A program made the position numbers and the translations under genes. Below, in pieces: positions 34,737-42,977 of a stretch of 64,000 nucleotides of DNA (position 1 is the stretch's first letter; each line of letters begins with the position of its first letter). The notes under the pieces are model-generated. The model was given only the letters and a program-made list of their open reading frames with translations. It was not told the DNA's origin and did no database searches. The stretch is taken from NCBI GenBank assembly GCA_937127125.1, contig CAKZLO010000035.1, positions 124,001-188,000 of the forward strand. Reading direction: 5' to 3'. The DNA is from an uncultured Ardenticatenia bacterium (GTDB taxonomy: Bacteria; Chloroflexota; Anaerolineae; 4572-78; NAK82).

Positions 34737-36467
34737 ATGGCGTTGCGCATTGTACTGGCACAAATAAATGCGACCGTTGGAGATCTGCCGGGTAATCGGG
34801 ACAGAATTGTCGCGCGCATCGAGGAAGCGCGCCGTATGGGGGCCGACATTGCGGTTTTCCCCGAGATGTGCCTGACGGGTTACCCACCCGAGGATTTGCT
34901 GCTCAAGCCAGATTTTATCGAGGCGGCACGGCGCACATTGCACGAGATTGTCCCTGAAAGTCGTGGCCTGACCGTCATCATAGGAACCGCCTACGCGGAC
35001 GGCGATCTCCACAATGCAGCCGCTGTGTTACACGATGGTCGCATCGCTGGGATGTATTACAAGCACTACCTACCCAACTACAGCGTCTTCGACGAAGAAC
35101 GTTACTTCGAGGCAGGGCGCCAACAGTTGATATTCGTGCGGGATGAAACACTTATCGGCGTCAGTGTGTGCGAAGACATATGGTATCCGGATGGCCCGCC
35201 GGAAGCTCAGGCGCTGTATGGAGGCGCCGAGCTGCTAATCAATATCTCGGCTTCCCCTTACTATATGGGACGTGGGCAGGCACGCGAACGCATGTTGCGC
35301 ACACGTGCGGCAGACAACACCGCTTTTCTCGCCTATTGCAATTTGGTGGGTGGTCAGGACGAGCTGGTTTTTGATGGATACAGCCTCATTTGCGGACCGC
35401 AAGGTGAACTAATTGCACGCGGCAAGCAGTTTGCCGAGGACATAATCGCAGCAGACCTGGATATGCGACAGGTATTTCGCTGGCGATTGTATGATCCGCG
35501 GCGTCGCAAGCGTGCGCGCGAGGAATCGCGCGTTTTTGAGCGGGTTGTGCTCAGTCCAACACCAGTGCGGTCGGAACGTGCACCGCTGATGAGTCAGATC
35601 GCACCTTTGTTTGAGCCAGTCGCCGAAGTGTATGAAGCTCTGGTGTTAGGCACCCGCGACTATGTGCTCAAGAACGGTTTTCAGAAAGTTGTACTGGGAC
35701 TATCAGGAGGTGTGGATAGCTCATTGACGGCAGCGATCGCCGCGGATGCGTTGGGGTCGGATAACGTGATCGGTGTAGCTATGCCCACGCGTTACAATTC
35801 GCCGCACAGTCTGGAGGATGCCCAACAGCTAGCACATAATTTTGGCTTTGAATTGCTGACCATCCCGATCGACAACACATTTCAATCTTTCCTGAATATG
35901 CTCGCGCCCGTCTTTGCGGATCTGCCACCGGACGTGACCGAGGAGAACCTGCAGCCAAGGATTCGTGGTACTCTGTTAATGGCTCTTTCCAACAAGTTTG
36001 GCTGGCTGGTGTTGACGACGGGCAATAAGAGTGAGGTAGGGGTAGGATACTCGACCCTGTATGGCGACACGGCAGGCGGCTTTGCCGTCCTCAAAGACGT
36101 GCCCAAGATGATGGTTTACGAGCTCAGCCGCTATCGCAACCGGCTGGCAGGGTACGATATCATCCCCCAACGTGTCTTGGAGAAGGTGCCCTCGGCCGAG
36201 CTGCGGCCTAATCAGAAGGACAGCGACTCGTTGCCCGAATATGCTATTCTGGACCCCATCCTGCACGCCTATGTGGAGGAAAGCTGTGGACCCGGTGAGA
36301 TTGTGGCACGCGGATATGACCCGGCCACGGTGCAGCGCGTCATCCGCATGGTTGACCGCAGCGAGTACAAACGGCGCCAGAGTCCGCCTGGCGTGAAGAT
36401 CACACCGCGCGCTTTTGGCAAAGATTGGCGGCTGCCGATCACGAATCGTTATCGGCCGGAGGTATGA
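34737..36467 (+). CDS. nadE: Glutamine-dependent NAD+ synthetase
   Basis: 576 residues with two domains. The N-terminal nitrilase-fold glutaminase has Glu in VFPEMCLTGYPPED, Lys in YKHYLPNYSVFDEERYF and Cys in SVCEDIWYPDGP as the catalytic triad. The C-terminal synthetase has the PP-loop LGLSGGVDSSLTAAIAAD, then TTGNKSEVGVGYSTLYGD and the closing EYKRRQSPPGVKITPRAFG. It makes NAD+ from nicotinate adenine dinucleotide with ammonia taken from glutamine and passed through a tunnel. GGGAG precedes the ATG. Confidence 0.95.
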   Translation: MALRIVLAQINATVGDLPGNRDRIVARIEEARRMGADIAVFPEMCLTGYPPEDLLLKPDFIEAARRTLHEIVPESRGLTVIIGTAYADGDLHNAAAVLHDGRIAGMYYKHYLPNYSVFDEERYFEAGRQQLIFVRDETLIGVSVCEDIWYPDGPPEAQALYGGAELLINISASPYYMGRGQARERMLRTRAADNTAFLAYCNLVGGQDELVFDGYSLICGPQGELIARGKQFAEDIIAADLDMRQVFRWRLYDPRRRKRAREESRVFERVVLSPTPVRSERAPLMSQIAPLFEPVAEVYEALVLGTRDYVLKNGFQKVVLGLSGGVDSSLTAAIAADALGSDNVIGVAMPTRYNSPHSLEDAQQLAHNFGFELLTIPIDNTFQSFLNMLAPVFADLPPDVTEENLQPRIRGTLLMALSNKFGWLVLTTGNKSEVGVGYSTLYGDTAGGFAVLKDVPKMMVYELSRYRNRLAGYDIIPQRVLEKVPSAELRPNQKDSDSLPEYAILDPILHAYVEESCGPGEIVARGYDPATVQRVIRMVDRSEYKRRQSPPGVKITPRAFGKDWRLPITNRYRPEV

Positions 36468-36516
36468 CTGCAGATGCAGAAACGATCAAGGAGCGGTTAG
36501 CCCGCATCGTGGTAAA

Positions 36517-37611
36517 ATGGCTGGGCAAATTGATCAGCGTGCACCACTGAACACCTTCCTAAAACGCCTGTGGGCCTTCTCGGCGCGATTGGATGTGACA
36601 GCTGGCATTCTCTTTCTCCTTGTGCTTCTGTCCATCGTTGGTTCGTCCATCCCCCAGCTGGCGCCAGAGATATCTACTGACCCGGAACGGTTCACCGCAT
36701 GGGTAGCAGCTTTGCGAGCGAAATATGACGGTTGGGCCGATTTTCTTGTGAACAGCGGCGCCGTTCAGTTTTTCCGAACATGGGTTTTTCTGTTGCCGTG
36801 GGGGTTGCTCTTTTTGTTCACCATCCTGTGCGTGGCTCACCGGTGGCGAGCGATATGGCACAATGTAACGGGAAGCCCAATGCGCTGCACGCCTGCAATA
36901 GCCGATGGGGCGACCTACTCTGCCTCCATCTCCGGCGCGCGTGGCCCTGCGTGGGAAGCGTTGCGACGAGCGCTCGAGCAGGATGGATATCGTGTGCTGA
37001 CAGAGACGAACGAAGCGGGATGGTTCTTGTACGCTGACCGTCACCGATTGGCCCGACTGGCCACACTGGTCACCCATCTAGGAGTGATTGTGTTGCTCGC
37101 CGGTGTCCTTTTGAGCACACAGACGAGCTGGCGTGAGGAACTGATCGTCCCCTTGGACGGATCAACCGTCGTGCGTCAAGTGGGCCTGCACGTCCATGGC
37201 GCAGGGTTCGAAATTCTGCGTTATCCGGATGGCAACGTCGCGTCGTATGAGGCCCTTGTGCGGGTTCAGGAGGCGCAGGCACGCATTCGGGTCAACGAGC
37301 CACTAGTGTACCAGAGTATTGGCTTTCATTTATCAGGATACGTTCAGACGCGAGACCAGACAGCAGTTGTACTCCAAGTGGTTTATGATCCTGGTTACGC
37401 ACTCATCATCATTGCTGGCTTTCTGGTGCTGATCGGGATGATGGTCACTTTTAACATGCCTTTTAGTTGCATCCGGGCATGTCTGACAGAGGATGGAGTG
37501 CTTCACTTAGGAGGTTGGGCTGATCGTCGGGCGTATGGGTTTGCACACGCGTTCGAGTCCTTCGTACAACAGGCCGTTGCCGTGCTCAATACACAGCCGG
37601 ACACAGTATGA
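36517..37611 (+). CDS. resB: Cytochrome c biogenesis protein ResB (Ccs1)
   Basis: About 364 residues of the ResB family. Membrane segments are seen near the N-terminus (GILFLLVLLSIVGSSIPQLAP and WVFLLPWGLLFLFTILCVAHRW), a third at LARLATLVTHLGVIVLLAGV, a large outside domain with VQEAQARIRVNEPLVYQSIGF, and a final segment YALIIIAGFLVLIGMMVTF. With ResC it exports and presents heme for covalent attachment to CXXCH motifs outside the membrane (cytochrome c system II). I use ATG 36517; a short overlapping frame (36464-36550) ends inside it. It is followed by resC after 89 bases and then by a Tat-signal radical SAM gene that itself carries CXXCH. Confidence 0.9.
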   Translation: MAGQIDQRAPLNTFLKRLWAFSARLDVTAGILFLLVLLSIVGSSIPQLAPEISTDPERFTAWVAALRAKYDGWADFLVNSGAVQFFRTWVFLLPWGLLFLFTILCVAHRWRAIWHNVTGSPMRCTPAIADGATYSASISGARGPAWEALRRALEQDGYRVLTETNEAGWFLYADRHRLARLATLVTHLGVIVLLAGVLLSTQTSWREELIVPLDGSTVVRQVGLHVHGAGFEILRYPDGNVASYEALVRVQEAQARIRVNEPLVYQSIGFHLSGYVQTRDQTAVVLQVVYDPGYALIIIAGFLVLIGMMVTFNMPFSCIRACLTEDGVLHLGGWADRRAYGFAHAFESFVQQAVAVLNTQPDTV

Positions 37612-37700
37612 TAATCGGCTTGTTCACTGTGAGCTCCATTGTCTGATCAGCCATAGTAGAACAAGCGAGTTTGCCAGCGCCATCGTGAGGGCAGGGTAGG

Positions 37701-38501
37701 ATGTGGATTGCAGCGGCTTACGGGCTGTTATGGCTTGCATTTGCAGGTTACCTGTTTTATCCTTGGCTGAGGAGGTACAGAGGCAGCTGGGGAGCGACGG
37801 GTGCAGCGCTGGGAGCATGGCTCTGCCTCACGACCGGGCTCGTTGAGCGTAGTATTTTGGCAGGCCATTGGCCACTGGCGAATCGCTACGAGTTTGCGCT
37901 CTGTTTCGTCTGGACAATCCTGAGCGTTTATCTTCTGCTCGAGGCCAGCTGGCGAGAACGTGGTTGTGGCGTTTTTGTGATGGCGATGGGGCTCTTTGTA
38001 GCCAGCTATGCTGTCACCCGACCAGAAGCGATGAAAGCGATTGCATCATTGATACCTGCTTTGCGTTCACCGTGGTTGCAGCTCCATGCAGCAACAGCAG
38101 CTATCGCCTATGGTGGCTTTGGAGTGGTGGCCGGACTAGGCTTGGCACGCCTGTTCAGCGCTCGGATGCCCGAGCGGCTGCCCCCTGATGGGGAGCTGGA
38201 ACGCATGATGGAACGTAGTGTGGCGCTTAGCTTCCCATGGTTGACGTTCTCTATCCTCGCTGGTGCTATCTGGGCACAGAATGCTTGGGCGCGCTTTTGG
38301 GGCTGGGATCCCAAGGAGACATGGGCGCTTCTTACATGGCTGTGGTATCTGATGACATTGCACCTATTCCCGTTGCCCCGCTGGCGTGGACAACGTATGG
38401 CAATATTTTTGCTGATCGGTTTTGGGCTGGTCATTTTCACCTTCATCGGGGTGCCCTGGTTAGTGCAACTGGTTCGGTTGGAGAGTTTGCATGGATTTTA
38501 A
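37701..38501 (+). CDS. ccsA: Cytochrome c biogenesis protein CcsA/ResC
   Basis: 266 residues with about eight membrane segments. The heme-handling WWD motif reads NAWARFWGWDPKETWALLTW, and LAGHWPLANRYEFALCFVW is the family's first conserved His-containing loop. Further His residues (LQLHAATAAIAYG, LMTLHLFPLP) are placed as in CcsA proteins that ligate heme. The product works with ResB. The gene ends 11 bases before the radical SAM start. Confidence 0.93.
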   Translation: MWIAAAYGLLWLAFAGYLFYPWLRRYRGSWGATGAALGAWLCLTTGLVERSILAGHWPLANRYEFALCFVWTILSVYLLLEASWRERGCGVFVMAMGLFVASYAVTRPEAMKAIASLIPALRSPWLQLHAATAAIAYGGFGVVAGLGLARLFSARMPERLPPDGELERMMERSVALSFPWLTFSILAGAIWAQNAWARFWGWDPKETWALLTWLWYLMTLHLFPLPRWRGQRMAIFLLIGFGLVIFTFIGVPWLVQLVRLESLHGF

Positions 38502-38512
38502 GGAGGAACCGA

Positions 38513-39817
38513 ATGGAGAAGATATCTCGCCGTCGGTTTCTGGCAGGTGCAGGCGCGTTGATGGCATGTGGTGCCGGAGTGATGGCCGGATTGAGCGGCA
38601 ACCGCTGGTGGGAATGGCAAACTAGTCAGACAAGCGCTCAAACGTTGCCGCCTCAACCGCCCAATCGCTGGTCCACCGAGGCCAGCTACTATGCCTCGTT
38701 TGCCAATGAGGGATCACTGAACTGTACACAGTGTCACAGCGTTGTAGATGAACCTTTACACGTTTCGTATTGTCATATCCCTCACGCCGGCAACTATGTG
38801 CGTTGCAACCTGTGTCCCCATCGTTGCATCATCGCTTCTGGCGAACGGGGCAATTGTCGAGTGCGCGAAAATCGTGACGGACGCCTCTACTCTATGGTTT
38901 ACGGCAATCCGTGCGCAGTGCACGTTGATCCTATCGAGAAGAAACCTTTCTTCCATTTTCTGCCCACGGCAGCTGCTTTTTCAATCGCCACAGCCGGCTG
39001 CAACCTGCGTTGTCTCTATTGCCAGAACTGGAGCATCTCTCAGGTGCCACCTGAGGAGACCGAGAATGTAGACCTGCCGCCGGAGGAAGTAGTGCGTGCC
39101 GCCCAAGCATACAAGGCGCCAGTGATCGCGTACACGTACTCGGAGCCATCAGTATTTTATGAATACGTGCTGGCGACTGCGGAAGCAGGGCGCAAACGTG
39201 GCCTGCGCAGTGTGGTTATCTCTGCCGGCTTCATCAACCCTGAACCGCTACAGCGCATGTGCGAGGTAGTGGATGCTATCAAGATCGACCTGAAAGGGCA
39301 TGATGAGGATTTCTATCGCACTGTGTGTGGCGGTGAACTGCAACCTGTGCTCGAGGCAATTCGCACCATCTTCCGGGCAGGCATTCATCTGGAGATCGTC
39401 AATCTGGTCGTGCCAACGTTGAACGACCGTTTGGATCAGCTGAGATCGCTGGCGCGTTGGGTGGCGGAAGAGCTCAGCCCAGATATTCCTCTGCATTTCT
39501 CGCGCTTCTTCCCGCAGTATAAGCTGGCAAACCTGCCCCCTACCCCAGTTGAGACCCTGACAAAGGCCCGAGAAGCAGCTATGGAGGAGGGGCTGCGTTT
39601 TGTGTACGTTGGCAATGTCCCGGGCGATCCGGGCAACAGCACATACTGCCCCCAGTGTGGGCGGGCCATATTGGTGCGCGAGGGTTTTGCCGTGCTGGAG
39701 TACCATTTGCAAGGCGATCAATGCGAATATTGTGGTGAACGCATCCCCGGCGTATGGTGGGAGCAAAAGCCATTCACGAGACCGGCGCGCGTGCAACCTG
39801 GCGGCTCAGATTACTGA
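38513..39817 (+). CDS. amrS: AmmeMemoRadiSam radical SAM protein with Tat signal and CXXCH
   Basis: 434 residues. AGGAGG precedes ATG 38513. The N-terminus KISRRRFLAGAGALMACGAG is a twin-arginine signal, so the folded protein should be exported. Residues 71-75 read CTQCH, a c-type heme motif, with more Cys/His at 87, 88 and 91 before the normal family start RCNLCPHRCIIASGERGNC (98-116). The radical SAM cluster motif is Cys163, Cys167, Cys170 (GCNLRCLYCQNWSIS). A C-terminal CPQCG/CEYCG pair (about residues 382-385 and 405-408) makes a zinc-ribbon-like end. The known family is cytoplasmic in layout. Its reaction is unknown; it co-occurs with MEMO and AMMECR1 proteins, as here. A zinc site instead of heme is possible for CTQCH. 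Confidence 0.9.
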   Translation: MEKISRRRFLAGAGALMACGAGVMAGLSGNRWWEWQTSQTSAQTLPPQPPNRWSTEASYYASFANEGSLNCTQCHSVVDEPLHVSYCHIPHAGNYVRCNLCPHRCIIASGERGNCRVRENRDGRLYSMVYGNPCAVHVDPIEKKPFFHFLPTAAAFSIATAGCNLRCLYCQNWSISQVPPEETENVDLPPEEVVRAAQAYKAPVIAYTYSEPSVFYEYVLATAEAGRKRGLRSVVISAGFINPEPLQRMCEVVDAIKIDLKGHDEDFYRTVCGGELQPVLEAIRTIFRAGIHLEIVNLVVPTLNDRLDQLRSLARWVAEELSPDIPLHFSRFFPQYKLANLPPTPVETLTKAREAAMEEGLRFVYVGNVPGDPGNSTYCPQCGRAILVREGFAVLEYHLQGDQCEYCGERIPGVWWEQKPFTRPARVQPGGSDY

Positions 39818-39887
39818 AACACACAAATGATTCTGCGATCCGTTCTGATCGCTTCTCATTGCCAACTGCAATTCGGGAGAGAAAAAG

Positions 39888-41486
39888 ATGACCCACATTT
39901 CAACACAAGCAGCGTTCATATTCTGTCTTATCCTCATTTGTTTTGCGCTGCTGTTGTTAAGCGCTTGTTCGGCTGCGTCATCCCTGCCTGTGGCAGCGCT
40001 TTCCTCCGGGGAGCCAAAGAAGCAGATCTCTCCTGAGATGCCTCCTCCTGCCTCGCCCACTGCCTCTCTTCCCGCTGATAAGGTACGACCTGCCGCATTT
40101 GCTGGCAGCTGGTACCCTGGTGATGCTGAGACACTGCGCCAAACAGTGGACGATCTCTTGAATGGGGCGAGTCTGTATATCGGGCCAGCTGATGGAACGC
40201 CATTCGGGCTGATCGTGCCCCATGCTGGTTACGTTTACTCGGGTGCAGTCGCAGCAGCCGGATTCAAGCAGCTGGAAGGTCAAGCAATCGACACAGCAGT
40301 GATCATCTCCGCTGACCATCAGGAGCCACTCTCACAGCCCATTTCAGTGTATGCCGAAGGTGGATTCGCTACGCCACTGGGTGTAATACCAGTGGATGTT
40401 GATCTGGCCCACGCTCTAATCCGTGCCGAGCCACGAGTTAAAGCAGACACACGCGCGCACGCCCGAGAGCATGTGATCGAAATCGAGCTACCCTTCCTAC
40501 AACGTGTGTGTCCCCAATGCAAAATTTTGCCGCTTCTGATTGGCAGCGAGGATAATGAGACGATCGATGCCTTAACCAAGGCCCTGCTTAAGGTACTGCC
40601 AGAGCGACGCGCCGTGGTGATCGCTTCCTCAGATCTATCGCACTATCCCCCCGCATTAGAGGCGCGCGAAGTGGATGCAACGACCTTGGATGCAATTCTG
40701 ACTGGCAACCCGACCCGTGTGCGTGAGACCATTGCACAATCGATGCGCCATGGTTATACCAACCTTTTCACCTGTGCCTGCGGTGAGGCAGCCATTTTGG
40801 TGACGATGCAGGTGGCACAGGGACTGGGTGCTGACAACATCGCATTGTTGCGCTACGCCAATTCTGCTGACTCGCCAGTCGGCCAAGCCGACCAGGTAGT
40901 AGGTTATGGTGCTGTGCTATTCTGGCGTCATCGCCCTGCAGACCTGACCTCTGCCCGCCGTCAAGAGCTGCTAAATCTGGCACGGACAAGCATTCGTGCA
41001 TATCTGGCGAGTGGACAGGTACCAAGCTATCAGACTACGGATGCAGAGCTATTACGGCAGCTAGGAGCTTTTGTGACTCTCAGGAAGGAAGGTGAGCTGC
41101 GCGGCTGCATCGGTCATATTCAGGGAGACAGACCCCTGTGGCAAACTGTTCAGAGCATGGCGGTCGCCGCCGCTACCACCGATCCACGCTTTCCGCCGCT
41201 CACCCTTGAAGAGCTAGATCAGGTGAAGATCGAAATCTCGGTGCTCTCTCCTCTGCACCGCCTGGACGAAGTGAATCACATCCAAATAGGGAGCCACGGA
41301 TTAGTGCTCGACTATCACGGCCAGCAAGGGGTTTTCTTGCCGCAAGTGCCTGTGGAACAGAGCTGGAACCGCCTGGAGTATCTAGACAACCTGTGTCTAA
41401 AAGCTGGGCTCTCGCCAGGCTGCTGGCGTGATGCGGCTGCGAAGCTATACACTTTTACTGCAGTGGTCTTCGGTGAGGAAAGATAG
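39888..41486 (+). CDS. MEMO-AMMECR1 fusion lipoprotein (AmmeMemoRadiSam A+B)
   Basis: 532 residues. A lipoprotein signal ends at LLSAC (Cys27), then a Pro/Ser-rich linker. The MEMO domain (about 66-335) keeps the likely metal ligands: His112 in VPHAGYVYSG, His144 in SADHQEP, and Cys in CACGEAAIL; SSDLSHYP is also present. The AMMECR1 domain (about 345-530) has the hallmark LRGCIGHIQGDRPLWQTV. These are usually two separate proteins; here they are one, anchored outside the membrane. The gene is 70 bases downstream of the radical SAM gene, so the three-part system is complete. Function is unknown; MEMO proteins are proposed metal-dependent redox enzymes. Confidence 0.92.
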   Translation: MTHISTQAAFIFCLILICFALLLLSACSAASSLPVAALSSGEPKKQISPEMPPPASPTASLPADKVRPAAFAGSWYPGDAETLRQTVDDLLNGASLYIGPADGTPFGLIVPHAGYVYSGAVAAAGFKQLEGQAIDTAVIISADHQEPLSQPISVYAEGGFATPLGVIPVDVDLAHALIRAEPRVKADTRAHAREHVIEIELPFLQRVCPQCKILPLLIGSEDNETIDALTKALLKVLPERRAVVIASSDLSHYPPALEAREVDATTLDAILTGNPTRVRETIAQSMRHGYTNLFTCACGEAAILVTMQVAQGLGADNIALLRYANSADSPVGQADQVVGYGAVLFWRHRPADLTSARRQELLNLARTSIRAYLASGQVPSYQTTDAELLRQLGAFVTLRKEGELRGCIGHIQGDRPLWQTVQSMAVAAATTDPRFPPLTLEELDQVKIEISVLSPLHRLDEVNHIQIGSHGLVLDYHGQQGVFLPQVPVEQSWNRLEYLDNLCLKAGLSPGCWRDAAAKLYTFTAVVFGEER

Positions 41487-41508
41487 GCACCTGAGATATA
41501 TGGCATAA

Positions 41509-42132
41509 CTATAACGCTATGTGTCGTTGGCGTACACGACACTTCTCAGCGCGAATGATCGCAGCGATAGTGTCGACAGCCTCATCCAGCTGATTGTTGC
41601 GATTAATGACCAGGTAATCGAACTCAGGAAGATGTTGGATCTCTTTGGAGACCACTGCCAGCCTTGTCTGCAGAGTTTCCTCTGACTCAGTGCCGCGTGC
41701 CCTGAGACGAGCAGCTAAAACCTCCTCAGATTCGCACGATAGGAAGATAAAAACAGCTTCAGGCGCCAGCTGTCGGACAGTGGCGGCGCCTTGCACGTCA
41801 ATGCGCATGATAACGTCTCGACCGCTGGCCAGGGCTTGACGCACCTGTGCCTTTGAAATACCTTTGTACTGACCATAGACTACGGCGTACTCGAGCAGCT
41901 CCCCTGCGTCGATCATTCGCTTAAACTCCTGCGTAGAGACGAAGAAATAATCCCGACCATGGATCTCATCAGGGCGTGGCGGTCTGTCGGTGGTGGTGAT
42001 GACAAAGTGAAAGGGGTAACCTCGTTCCTTCATCCGTCTGAGCACTGCATCCTTACCGGCACCCGACGGACCCGAGAGGATCACCAAGAGAGGATTGGGC
42101 ATTGGTTGGTATGGGTCAAGCAAGCGGTGCAT
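41509..42132 (-). CDS. gmk: Guanylate kinase
   Basis: 207 residues. The P-loop is LSGPSGAGKDAVLRRM, with Asp after GK as in a subset of Gmk. The GMP-binding segment TTDRPPRPDEIHGRDYFFV and the lid region with RLRARGTESEETLQTRL are present. It phosphorylates GMP to GDP for DNA, RNA and (p)ppGpp synthesis. The start at 42132 has GGGAG upstream; ATG 42102 is possible. Confidence 0.94.
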   Translation of the reverse strand: MHRLLDPYQPMPNPLLVILSGPSGAGKDAVLRRMKERGYPFHFVITTTDRPPRPDEIHGRDYFFVSTQEFKRMIDAGELLEYAVVYGQYKGISKAQVRQALASGRDVIMRIDVQGAATVRQLAPEAVFIFLSCESEEVLAARLRARGTESEETLQTRLAVVSKEIQHLPEFDYLVINRNNQLDEAVDTIAAIIRAEKCRVRQRHIAL

Positions 42133-42151
42133 AGGTGTTTTCTCCCAGGAG

Positions 42152-42180
42152 TTTTCACAGCTGCTGGTTTGGGATATAAT
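42152..42180 (+). promoter_or_regulatory. Promoter of the FmdB zinc-ribbon gene
   Basis: TTTTCA (42152-42157), 17 bases, TATAAT (42175-42180), with a start near 42187 and a leader of about 38 bases before ATG 42225. Confidence 0.55.
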
Positions 42181-42224
42181 TAGGATTGTCGCATTCCAAT
42201 TTGCACTGTGGAGGACAGAGCAGA

Positions 42225-42626
42225 ATGCCTATCTACGAGTATTGTTGTCATCAGTGCCGGCGGCGTGTCAGCATTTGGTGGCGCACTTTCTCAGAAGCAG
42301 AAAAAGGCACTGCGCGCTGCCCTCGTTGTGGCAGTGAAAATCTCAGCCGGATGGCGTCGCGGGTGCGCCTAGTGCGCTCCGAGGAGAGCCGCTTGGATGA
42401 TCTAAGTGATCCAAGCCAGTTCGGCGACCTGGACGAAAACGATCCTCGCTCCCTAGGACGATGGATGCGCAGAATGAGCCAGGAAGTGGGCGAGGACCTT
42501 GGTCCGGAATTTGACGAGGTGGTGGATCGTCTGGAAGCGGGACAGAGCCCCGAAGAAATCGAGAAGGCCCTTCCCGAGCTAGCAGGGCCTGAGTCAGGCG
42601 CGGAAGAGGACTCTTACCTCGACTGA
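42225..42626 (+). CDS. FmdB-family zinc ribbon protein
   Basis: 133 residues. It opens with the FmdB/CxxC_CxxC_SSSS ribbon: PIYEYCCHQCRRR and, later, ARCPRCGSENLSR, giving two CxxC pairs for zinc. The rest is acidic and helical (ESRLDDLSDPSQFGDLDEND) and ends with EELAGP-like acidic residues. A GAGGA site precedes ATG 42225; the TTG at 42186 lacks one. Family members are thought to be regulatory or adaptor proteins. No partner is evident from the neighbours, which face away. Confidence 0.87.
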   Translation: MPIYEYCCHQCRRRVSIWWRTFSEAEKGTARCPRCGSENLSRMASRVRLVRSEESRLDDLSDPSQFGDLDENDPRSLGRWMRRMSQEVGEDLGPEFDEVVDRLEAGQSPEEIEKALPELAGPESGAEEDSYLD

Positions 42627-42647
42627 GGCGCACTTCGTCAAATCTCA

Positions 42648-42977
42648 TTAGTACTTCTCAAACCGTGCAACGTCCATCACAAAGACAATCGCGCCACCTA
42701 TTTCCACTTCCACAGGGTTGGGCAGATACATTTCACCCGGCTCCATCACTGGTGGAAGCGGGTTAACATACTTGGTGCGTGTATGACAGTTCTGGCGGAT
42801 GAGTTCCAGCACGTCTTCCAAGGTCTCATCCGAGGTTCCGATGAACACAGTGGCGTTGCCCTCACGTAAAAATCCGCCGGTGGTGCTGATCAGCGTAGCA
42901 CGATGTCCCTTGCGCATCAGGGCATCCAACAGAGGGCGCGAATCCTGACTGTTGACAATCGCGATCACCAATTTCAT
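42648..42977 (-). CDS. darA: Cyclic di-AMP receptor (DarA-like)
   Basis: 109 residues, PII-like fold of the DarA/PstA family: KLVIAIVNSQDSRPLLDALM, then GHRATLISTTGGFLREGNATVFIGT, a loop with EDVLELIRQNCHTRT, and a final strand GGAIVFVMDVARFEKY. The longer frame to 43031 would intrude on tmk; ATG 42977 has GGAGGCGG and overlaps the tmk stop by 4 bases (ATGA). DarA binds c-di-AMP. The tmk-darA order is shared with Gram-positive bacteria. No diadenylate cyclase is in the window. Confidence 0.92.
   Translation of the reverse strand: MKLVIAIVNSQDSRPLLDALMRKGHRATLISTTGGFLREGNATVFIGTSDETLEDVLELIRQNCHTRTKYVNPLPPVMEPGEMYLPNPVEVEIGGAIVFVMDVARFEKY

Noticed and set aside
37195-37220. T-loop-like GGTTCGAAAT inside resB, and a similar string at 28465 in the DUF262 gene
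   Set aside because: No matching acceptor, D or anticodon arms; both fall in coding sequence. No tRNA is supported anywhere in the window.
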